Assembly (NCBI GenBank): GCA_001464375.1
Contig: LNEW01000022.1
Location: 1-47,910 of the forward strand
DNA: 47,910 nt
Origin: Rhodospirillales bacterium Ga0074136
GTDB lineage: Bacteria; Pseudomonadota; Alphaproteobacteria; Acetobacterales; Acetobacteraceae
Direction: 5' to 3'
The position numbers and the translations under genes were made by a program. Shown piece after piece: positions 42,888 through 47,910 of this stretch. The notes beneath the pieces are model-generated. The model saw only the letters and a list, made by a program, of their open reading frames with translations, did not search any database and was not told the DNA's origin. The number at the start of each line of letters is the position of its first letter. Position 1 is the stretch's first letter.

Positions 42888-43859
42888 ATGCCAAACCCGT
42901 CCCGGCGCTGCCTGGTCCTTGGCGCCCTTGCAGCCCCCGCATGCATCACCGCGGTCCGCGCGCAACCCGCCTGGCCCGAGCGCCCGGTGCGCCTGGTGGT
43001 GCCCTACAGCGCCGGCGGCGTCGCCGACACCATCGCGCGCATCCTGCAGTCGCGCATGTCCGAACACCTCGGCCAGTCCTTCATCATCGAGAACCGCACC
43101 GGCGCCTCGGGCGCGATCGGTGCGCAGGCGGTGCATGCCGCGCCGGCCGACGGCCATACGCTGCTGTTCGAGGGCGCCACCTTCGCGACACTCCCCGAGG
43201 TGCGCCGCGACCTGCCCTTCGACTACGGCGCGGCCTTCCTGCCGGTCGTGCAGGTGACGACGCAGCCCTACATCATCGGCGTGCGCGCGGGCTTCCCCGC
43301 GACCGACCTGGCCGGCTTCGTGGCCGAGGCCAAGCGTCGCCCGGGCCTGGTGACCTATGGCACGCCAGGTGTCGCGCATATCGGCCATTTCATGGGCGAA
43401 GCGCTGCAGATGGCCGCCGGCATACGGCTTGAGCACGTTCCCTTCCGCGGCGGCGCCGATGTCGCGCGCGAACTGGCCGGCGGGCGGATCGATGCGGGCA
43501 TCATCTCGTATTCCAGCCTGCGCCCGGCGGTGGAGCGGGGGACGACGCTGATCGCCAGCACCGCCGGACGCCGGCAGGCGTCGCTGCCGCAGATCCCGGT
43601 GATCGGGGAGACCTTCCCGGGCTACGACATGTCGTCCTGGACCGGCATCTTCGCGCCGGCCGGCACGCCCGATGTTGCGGTGCTGCGCATCAGCCAGGCG
43701 ATGCGCGCGGCCCTGGCCGACCCCGAGGCGCGCCGGCGCCTCGATGCGGCGGGGGCCGATGCTGTCCAGTCGGACCCCGCGGCCTTCGCGCAGGTGATCC
43801 TGCGGGACCGCGAGACAGCGCGCCGAATCGTGGCTGCGACAGGGCTGCGCGTGGGGTGA
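42888..43859 (+). CDS. Bug/TctC-family periplasmic solute-binding receptor
   Basis: 323 residues. Signal peptide with LVLGALAAPACITAVRA and mature start RPVRLVVPYSAGGVADTIAR, the Bug carboxylate loop (SAGG). VPFRGGADVARELAGGRID is the second signature; NRTGASGAIGAQAVHAAPADG is the hinge block. Start ATG 42888 has AAGGAG 7 nt upstream. It stands alone on the plus strand, divergent from the leucine operon and convergent with the isocitrate-lyase-type gene, 152 bp away. Four such receptors in 40 kb suggests broad uptake or sensing of organic acids; ligand not predictable. Confidence 0.92.
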   Translation: MPNPSRRCLVLGALAAPACITAVRAQPAWPERPVRLVVPYSAGGVADTIARILQSRMSEHLGQSFIIENRTGASGAIGAQAVHAAPADGHTLLFEGATFATLPEVRRDLPFDYGAAFLPVVQVTTQPYIIGVRAGFPATDLAGFVAEAKRRPGLVTYGTPGVAHIGHFMGEALQMAAGIRLEHVPFRGGADVARELAGGRIDAGIISYSSLRPAVERGTTLIASTAGRRQASLPQIPVIGETFPGYDMSSWTGIFAPAGTPDVAVLRISQAMRAALADPEARRRLDAAGADAVQSDPAAFAQVILRDRETARRIVAATGLRVG

Positions 43860-43879
43860 GGGGCGCGCCGGGCCAGGTC

Positions 43880-43900
43880 GGATCGTGCCTGGCACGATCC
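43880..43900. terminator. Hairpin between two convergent genes
   Basis: A perfect 9-bp stem (GGATCGTGC / GCACGATCC, loop CTG) lies 21 nt after the receptor stop and 112 nt from the end of the opposing gene. No T-run on either strand. Placement suggests a shared terminator. Confidence 0.5.
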
Positions 43901-44011
43901 AGGCGGGCCCCGACCGTCAGTCCCGCCGGGCGCGCCATTCCCCGACGCGCAGGCAGGCGCCGCGGATGCGGCCCGCCCGCCGTGCGGGGGTCGGAAAGAC
44001 CGCGCCGCGTT

Positions 44012-44974
44012 TCACTCGGCCGCCTTCGGCGCGTAGCCGAGGCCGCCTTCGTATTTCCGGCCCGTCTCCTCAGGCAGGAATTCCGCCTCCATCTCGCGGA
44101 TGCGGTCGAAGCCCGCGAATCCATGCAGGTTGCCCATCGGGTGCTGCTTGAATCGCGCGTCGTAGGCAGCCTCGGCCATCGGGCCGTCCTGCTTCAGGGC
44201 GACGGCGAAATCGTGGATCGCCATGATGGTGGCGCGCATCGCGGCCCCGGGCAGGATGCACACGCGGATGCCCAGTTCCGCCATCTGCTCGGCTGACAGG
44301 CGCGGGGAGATGCCGGTCATGTTGTAGAACACCGGGCCGCGCACCTCGGCCCCGATGCGTGCGACCTCGGCCACGTCCTTGGGGCCTTCGACGAAGGCGA
44401 GGTCGGCGCCGGCATCCAGGAAGGCGTTCGCGCGGTCGATCGCGTCATCCAGCGAGCCGTTGTGCGCGCCGCGCGCATCGGTTCGGGCGATCACCACGAA
44501 GTCGGGGTCGAGCGCGTCGCGCGTGCGCGCCGCGGCCCGCACCTTGAGCACCGCTTCCTCGCGCGCGATCACCTCGCGCCCCGCGACATGGCCGCAGCGC
44601 TTGGGGGCGACCTGGTCTTCCAGGTGCAGGCCGGCGACACCGGCGCGGATGTATTCCTCGACCGTGCGGACAACGTTGATGGCGTTGCCGAAGCCGGTAT
44701 CGGCATCGGCAATCAACGGCACCTTCACCGCCGCGGCGATCAGCTTCGCGTTCAGCGCCATCTCGGTGAGGGTGGCGAGCCCCGCATCGGGCAGGCCCAG
44801 CAGGTTCAGCGAGGTGCCGTAGCCCGACATGTACAGGGCCGGAAAGCCGGCATCCTCAAGGATGCGGGCCGACATGGCATTGAAGCAGCCCGGCACGACC
44901 AGGGGGCGATGCGCCTCGATCAGGGCGCGCAGGCGCGTGGTGGGGCGGGCGGGGCTGCCCTGGCCGAGGCGCAT
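44012..44974 (-). CDS. Isocitrate lyase/PEP mutase family enzyme (carboxyvinyl-carboxyphosphonate or oxaloacetate decarboxylase type)
   Basis: 320 residues. LIADADTGFGNAINVVRTV (88-106) binds the metal and phosphate-like ligand, and LEDQVAPKRCGH (118-129) has the mobile catalytic loop K-R-C-G-H found in isocitrate and 2-methylisocitrate lyases. GGFGYAP-like residues near the end and the loop HNGSLDDAIDRANAFL are also typical. At 320 residues it fits the small-subunit methylisocitrate lyase/decarboxylase group rather than the 430-residue isocitrate lyases. AAGGAAA lies upstream of ATG 44974. Divergent, across 507 bp, from the pilus locus. Confidence 0.88.
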   Translation of the reverse strand: MRLGQGSPARPTTRLRALIEAHRPLVVPGCFNAMSARILEDAGFPALYMSGYGTSLNLLGLPDAGLATLTEMALNAKLIAAAVKVPLIADADTGFGNAINVVRTVEEYIRAGVAGLHLEDQVAPKRCGHVAGREVIAREEAVLKVRAAARTRDALDPDFVVIARTDARGAHNGSLDDAIDRANAFLDAGADLAFVEGPKDVAEVARIGAEVRGPVFYNMTGISPRLSAEQMAELGIRVCILPGAAMRATIMAIHDFAVALKQDGPMAEAAYDARFKQHPMGNLHGFAGFDRIREMEAEFLPEETGRKYEGGLGYAPKAAE

Positions 44975-45277
44975 GGGGTTTTCCTTGGTTCTGGGACGTT
45001 GGCGCGATCATGCCCGATCGGCCGAAGGGGGCAATCATGCACGCCGCGTCGCACGGTGCGCTGGCGGCCAAAGCATCACGATTCATTGATGGCGCGCGCG
45101 TTCGGTCGGCGGTGAAGCGCCGCGGCGCACGACACGAAATGGCTCCCCATCCGGAAAAATGGACGAAAACTGATGGATTGGGGTCTGAAACTTCGCGCAG
45201 GGCGATGGTTTGCCCCTTATCGCGAATTCGTGAAAAGGCGCGGAACCCCTGGTTTTGCCTGCATTTTGGTGCTGCGG

Positions 45278-45318
45278 CACGAATCATCTTAAAAATAAGA
45301 CAATGTCGTGTTTTTTTT
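45278..45318 (+). terminator. Orphan intrinsic-terminator-like hairpin with T8
   Basis: CACGA-AT (45278-45284) can pair with AT-(g)-TCGTG (45303-45310), enclosing TCTTA/TAAGA with an AAAA loop; a run of eight T follows (45311-45318). The stem is imperfect, with a small internal loop and a bulge. No plus-strand gene lies upstream for 1.4 kb, so it may end a small RNA or an early transcript. Confidence 0.5.
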
Positions 45319-45320
45319 CG

Positions 45321-45350
45321 TTGACCGTCGGTTAACTCCTGTGGTTTGGT
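45321..45350 (+). promoter_or_regulatory. Weak promoter candidate for the pilin gene
   Basis: TTGACC (45321-45326), an 18-nt spacer and TTTGGT (45345-45350). The -35 is good; the -10 matches only three of six. If real, transcription would begin near 45357, just before the GGGGG that starts the leader hairpin. Speculative. Confidence 0.25.
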
Positions 45351-45361
45351 TGCGTTGTCGC

Positions 45362-45481
45362 GGGGGTCCAACTGAACCCAGTTGATCCCCTTCGCAGGCT
45401 AACCGCTGATACCCAGACGAGCGGGAGTGGTTGGTCTCACATCGTGCGGCTCGTTATTGAGATAAACCGAAGGGGATCGAC
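45362..45481 (+). promoter_or_regulatory. Pilin leader with two mutually exclusive RNA folds, one hiding the ribosome-binding site
   Basis: Fold A: GTTGATCCCCTTCG (45381-45394) pairs with CGAAGGGGATCGAC (45468-45481), 14 bp with one G-U, covering the AAGGGG Shine-Dalgarno and ending right before ATG 45482. Fold B: GGGG (45363-45366) with CCCC (45387-45390) and CAACTG (45369-45374) with CAGTTG (45379-45384), 4 plus 6 bp across a 2-by-2 internal loop, occupies the same arm and would free the ribosome-binding site. Read directly from the sequence; no folding calculation. Ligand, protein or temperature control is not identified. Confidence 0.6.
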
Positions 45482-45691
45482 ATGATTCGCAAGTTCCTGG
45501 CCACCATCCGCAGCACCGCTTCCGACCGCAAGGGCGTGACCGCGGCCGAGTACGCCATCCTCGCGGTGGGCGTCGTCATCATCGTGGGTTCGGCCGTCGC
45601 GCTGTTCGCGCCGCAGCTGGTCGCCGCCTTCACCGAAGTGGGCAACCAGATCACCACGCAGCAGGCCGGCGTGGCCGCAGCGGCCCGCTGA
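45482..45691 (+). CDS. flp: Flp-type (type IVb) pilin
   Basis: 69 residues. Basic leader MIRKFLATIRSTASDRKG, then V-T-A-A-E-Y-A: cleavage after Gly18 leaves Glu at position +5, as needed for prepilin processing, followed by a hydrophobic helix (AILAVGVVIIVGSAVALF). The mature chain is about 51 residues. Assembled pili mediate adhesion and aggregation. AAGGGG lies 6-7 nt before ATG 45482 but can be buried in a 14-bp leader stem. A strong hairpin follows 12 nt after the stop, and a second pilin gene 245 bp later. Confidence 0.95.
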   Translation: MIRKFLATIRSTASDRKGVTAAEYAILAVGVVIIVGSAVALFAPQLVAAFTEVGNQITTQQAGVAAAAR

Positions 45692-45703
45692 TTGGGCGAA
45701 TGC

Positions 45704-45734
45704 CCGGCGGGCGGTCTTCGCGACCGCCCGCCGG
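45704..45734 (+). terminator. Very strong hairpin between the two pilin genes
   Basis: CCGGCGGGCGGTC (45704-45716) and GACCGCCCGCCGG (45722-45734) form a perfect 13-bp stem with a TTCGC loop. A second stem (GCACTTCC/GGAAGTGC, 45737-45744 and 45754-45761) follows. No T-run. It may terminate most transcripts or protect the 3' end of the first pilin mRNA, making that pilin more abundant than downstream genes. Confidence 0.6.
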
Positions 45735-45936
45735 TCGCACTTCCTGACTTCCCGGAAGTGCAGCGCAGACGGCGTGGTCGCTGCTTCTGCTGCGTGCCAG
45801 TGCCGGAAGCGGTCGCGTCGTGATCGGCGTGGCTGACCGTTTCGTTCACGTTGAAGTGTATGTAGAGCGAGTACCAGGCAATATGCCTGACCGGAGCGTC
45901 TAAGCCGGGTGGGCCTTCCTCTGGGGGCAAAAATTC

Positions 45937-46152
45937 ATGAAGTCGGTGCTGAAGCACATTGCTCGCCTTGGTCGTGACCGGCGCGGCGTAGCCGCTGCGG
46001 AATACGCGATCATGGCGGTCGGCATCGTCATCGTTGTTGGTGCTGCTGTCGTGATGTTGGCCGACCCCAACAATTCGGCCTTCGTGGTGCTCGGAAATAC
46101 AGTGTCGGGGACGATCTCCGACATGATCGCCAATTTGAGTTCCGCCCGCTGA
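45937..46152 (+). CDS. Second Flp-type (type IVb) pilin or pilin-like protein
   Basis: 71 residues. The leader MKSVLKHIARLGRDRRG is followed by V-A-A-A-E-Y-A, so cleavage after Gly17 also puts Glu at +5; the helix is IMAVGIVIVVGAAVVML. The mature chain is about 54 residues and its C-terminal half (NNSAFVVLGNTVSGTISDM) is clearly different from that of the first pilin, so the two are not a recent duplication. It may be a minor pilin. The ribosome-binding site is weak (GGGGGC then an A-rich stretch). The first pilin ends 245 bp upstream. Confidence 0.9.
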   Translation: MKSVLKHIARLGRDRRGVAAAEYAIMAVGIVIVVGAAVVMLADPNNSAFVVLGNTVSGTISDMIANLSSAR

Positions 46153-46177
46153 ACACTCTTGTAGAGGTGACCGCGCC

Positions 46178-46687
46178 GTGACGCCTACGTTTGTCTTCCT
46201 GGCGCTGGCCGTTCCTCTGCTGTGCTTTGCGGCCGCGCGCGATATCGCGACACGCCTCATTCCCGACGGTGTTCCCATCGCCATCGCCGTCATTGGCCTG
46301 GCGGCACGCCTTTTCGACGGATGGGCGGCGGCCGGCATGTCCCTGCTGCTGGGGGCGGCGATCTTCCTCATGCTTGTGCCCATCGCGGCGCGGGGCTGGC
46401 TCGGCGGCGGCGACGTGAAGCTGTTCGGAGCCATGGCGGTCGGGCTTTCGCCCGGCCTCACCTGGGATTTCGTGGTCGCCTCTGTGTTTGTCGGCGGCGC
46501 ACTCGGCGTGGCCTATATCCTGGGGCGCCACCTGGCGCCTGAAACACGTGTCGCGGGCGGCGCCACCCTGTTGCGCAGGGTGCTCGCGGTCGAGGCCTGG
46601 CGGATGCGCCGCCGCGGGCCGCTTCCCTATGCCGTCGCCATCGCCGGCGGCGGTATCATCCTCCTGATCTCCTTGCCGAGGGCCTGA
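46178..46687 (+). CDS. cpaA: Prepilin peptidase CpaA/TadV
   Basis: 169 residues with about five membrane spans. The two catalytic aspartates of this aspartyl peptidase are D22 (AARDIATRLIPD) and D79 (GGGDVK, the G-x-G-D motif). It cuts the Flp prepilins at the Gly before the helix. GTG 46178 has AGAGGTGA about 9 nt upstream. Small TadV-type enzymes lack the N-methylase domain of PilD, as here. 25 bp after the second pilin gene and 3 bp before cpaB. Confidence 0.93.
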   Translation: MTPTFVFLALAVPLLCFAAARDIATRLIPDGVPIAIAVIGLAARLFDGWAAAGMSLLLGAAIFLMLVPIAARGWLGGGDVKLFGAMAVGLSPGLTWDFVVASVFVGGALGVAYILGRHLAPETRVAGGATLLRRVLAVEAWRMRRRGPLPYAVAIAGGGIILLISLPRA

Positions 46688-46690
46688 CCC

Positions 46691-47563
46691 ATGTTCCTGC
46701 GGCTTCTTGTCGTCGTCTCCCTTGTCCTGAGCGCCACCGGCCTCGGGATCCTGGCGCTCCAGCTGATACAGCCGAGCGGTAACCCGCAGCAGGTCGCGCG
46801 CGTCGAGGCGCCGCCGGTCGTCGCACCGCCCCCCAAGGTGCGCATGATCGTGGCCGCGCGCCCGCTGTCGATCGGCACCCTGCTCAAGGACGAGGATTTC
46901 CGCGAGACCGATGTCGCCGCCGATGCCGTGCCGGAAGGCGCCTTCACCAGCGGGACGGCGTCGCTTGCGGAACTGCGCGGCGCGCTGCTGCGCCGCTTCA
47001 TCGACCCCAACCAGCCGGTGATCGCGACCGACGTGCTGCGCCCGCGTGACCGCGGCTTCCTGGCCGCGGTGCTGCGCCCGGGCACCCGCGCCATCGCGAT
47101 CGGCGTCGATGCCGTGACCGGCACGGCCGGCCTGATCTGGCCGGGCGACGAGGTCGACCTGATCCTGACCCAGAACCTGCAGCAGCAACTGGGGCAGGGG
47201 CCAGAATCGGCTGGACGCCGTGTCGTCGGCGAGACCATTTTGTCCGCTGTCAGGGTAATTGCGGTGGACCAGCAAATTAGTCACAGCGGAACCGATGCGA
47301 CGGCGGCACGGGTGGTAGCCCGGACCGTCACCCTCGAGGTGACGCCCGAGCAGGCAGAGCGGCTGGCGGTTGCCGTGCAGCTTGGCCGGATCTCTCTTGC
47401 CGTCCGCTCCATCGAGGGAGTGCCCGAAGCGACCGGGCCGCGTCCCTCGCTCGTATTCGGTTCCGACGTTTCCTCCGCGCTCACGGGCCCGCAAGCACCC
47501 TCCCCCTCGACACGCATGCGTATTATTCAGGGCGGCTCGCAGCAGGAGGTTACGTTCCGATGA
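46691..47563 (+). CDS. cpaB: Flp pilus assembly protein CpaB/RcpC
   Basis: 290 residues. One N-terminal membrane anchor (LLVVVSLVLSATGLGILAL), then a SAF domain (MIVAARPLSIGTLLKDEDFRE, near 51-71) and the typical CpaB region RAIAIGVDAVTGTAGLIWPGDEVDLILTQN, which binds periplasmic or polysaccharide partners of the Tad secretin. ATG 46691 is 3 nt after the cpaA stop, so the genes are coupled. Its stop overlaps the next start as ATGA. In most Tad loci the secretin gene cpaC follows, but here a different exported protein begins. Confidence 0.92.
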   Translation: MFLRLLVVVSLVLSATGLGILALQLIQPSGNPQQVARVEAPPVVAPPPKVRMIVAARPLSIGTLLKDEDFRETDVAADAVPEGAFTSGTASLAELRGALLRRFIDPNQPVIATDVLRPRDRGFLAAVLRPGTRAIAIGVDAVTGTAGLIWPGDEVDLILTQNLQQQLGQGPESAGRRVVGETILSAVRVIAVDQQISHSGTDATAARVVARTVTLEVTPEQAERLAVAVQLGRISLAVRSIEGVPEATGPRPSLVFGSDVSSALTGPQAPSPSTRMRIIQGGSQQEVTFR

Positions 47564-47910
47564 ATGAAGGACACCGGGCCGGAGGCGTTCCACCTTACTT
47601 GGCCTGGAAAGCGTCGGGGCGTGCGCGGGTCATCCGCATGATGCCCCTGGCTGTGCCGCTCGCTTTTGTCCTTCTCGCGGGTGTTGCCGTCCCCGCCGCC
47701 CTGGCCAACGACGTCCCGGCCGAGGCCACGACCCCGACCGCGCCGCGGATCACGATGCGCACCGGGACGCATCCGGGCTACGGGCGCATCGTGTTCGATT
47801 GGCCGTCCCGTACCGAATACCAGGCCGAGGCGACCGCGGACGGCCTGGTGATCCGTTTCGCCGAACAGGGGCGCATTGCTCTGGGCGCCGCAGCGCCGCG
47901 CAACGTGGTT
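47560..47910 (+). CDS. Exported protein, truncated by the window end
   Basis: 117 codons are visible and the frame remains open at the window end. ATG 47560 overlaps the cpaB stop (ATGA). A hydrophobic stretch (MMPLAVPLAFVLLAGVAVPAALA) with an Ala-x-Ala end suggests a signal peptide; ATG 47638 or 47641 are shorter starts that would begin right at it. The mature part includes HPGYGRIVFDWPSRTEYQAEA and LVIRFAEQGRIALGA, a beta-rich pattern seen at the N-terminus of many alphaproteobacterial exported proteins and reminiscent of AMIN domains. Not typical of CpaC. Function unknown. Confidence 0.75.
   Translation, partial: MNEGHRAGGVPPYLAWKASGRARVIRMMPLAVPLAFVLLAGVAVPAALANDVPAEATTPTAPRITMRTGTHPGYGRIVFDWPSRTEYQAEATADGLVIRFAEQGRIALGAAAPRNVV

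Larger units (their letters stand above)
44975..45481. other. 507-bp spacer before the Flp pilus locus
   Basis: No credible gene: a 95-codon plus-strand frame from 45037 has a good AAGGGGG, but codon use is AT-rich and it ends at a terminator-like element. 45180-45360 is much AT-richer than the rest of the window. The spacer holds an orphan terminator-like hairpin (45278-45318), a weak promoter candidate (45321-45350) and two competing leader folds (45362-45481) before the first pilin. Confidence 0.6.

Noticed and set aside
45037..45324. 95-codon plus-strand frame with a good AAGGGGG ribosome-binding site upstream of the pilin genes
   Set aside because: Codon use in its second half is unusually AT-rich for this genome, the frame ends in the terminator-like T-run, and no domain is recognisable. 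It is probably chance; conservation in relatives would change this.

Overview
The window is about 70% GC bacterial DNA with tightly packed genes, frequent ATGA start/stop overlaps and GTG/TTG starts. Five Bug/TctC-type solute receptors (four intact here as classical exported forms, plus a related unlinked sugar-binding-type protein), an HWE histidine kinase, an FkbM methyltransferase and ExoF/ExoY-like polysaccharide genes point to an alphaproteobacterium, most likely Acetobacteraceae (Roseomonas-like). This is an inference from gene content; there is no rRNA or marker phylogeny in the window. Strictly counted, the Bug/TctC receptors are at 4011, 34208, 36072 and 42888.

Layout. (1) 1-7221: oxidative catabolism. 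A partial luciferase-like flavin oxidoreductase diverges from a Baeyer-Villiger monooxygenase and a double-hotdog thioesterase; a 51-residue lipoprotein lies on the opposite strand; then comes an apparent operon of Bug receptor, nitrilotriacetate-monooxygenase-type flavin enzyme and nitroreductase-family protein. (2) 7424-28396: a 21-kb extracellular polysaccharide locus with a UDP-xylose synthase-type enzyme, a GT9 enzyme, flippase, several glycosyltransferases, polysaccharide deacetylase, secreted beta-propeller protein, Wzy-type polymerase, GumC/Wzz-type chain-length protein, initiating sugar transferase, ExoF-like exporter, CDP-glucose pathway pair and GDP-mannose 4,6-dehydratase. Together these cover precursor synthesis, initiation on undecaprenyl phosphate, assembly, flipping, polymerisation and export. 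(3) 28610-37022: HWE kinase, lipoprotein, a stand-alone acyl-CoA carboxyltransferase, FkbM methyltransferase, and an unusual run of three solute-binding proteins, the middle one lacking a signal peptide. (4) 37395-44974: a zinc-ribbon protein, the ribosome GTPase RsgA, a decayed IS5-type transposase fragment, leuC-leuD-leuB, another Bug receptor and an isocitrate lyase/PEP mutase family enzyme. (5) 45482-47910: the start of a Flp/Tad pilus locus (two pilins, prepilin peptidase CpaA, CpaB, and the beginning of an exported protein), which continues beyond the window.

The most unusual non-coding signal is in the leader of the first pilin gene. A 14-bp arm at 45381-45394 is complementary to the ribosome-binding site just before the pilin ATG, and the same arm can instead pair with an upstream hairpin. 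This looks like two mutually exclusive RNA folds, i.e. a possible translational switch. About 45 nt farther upstream is an orphan terminator-like hairpin followed by eight T. These are sequence-based proposals without any folding calculation or expression data.
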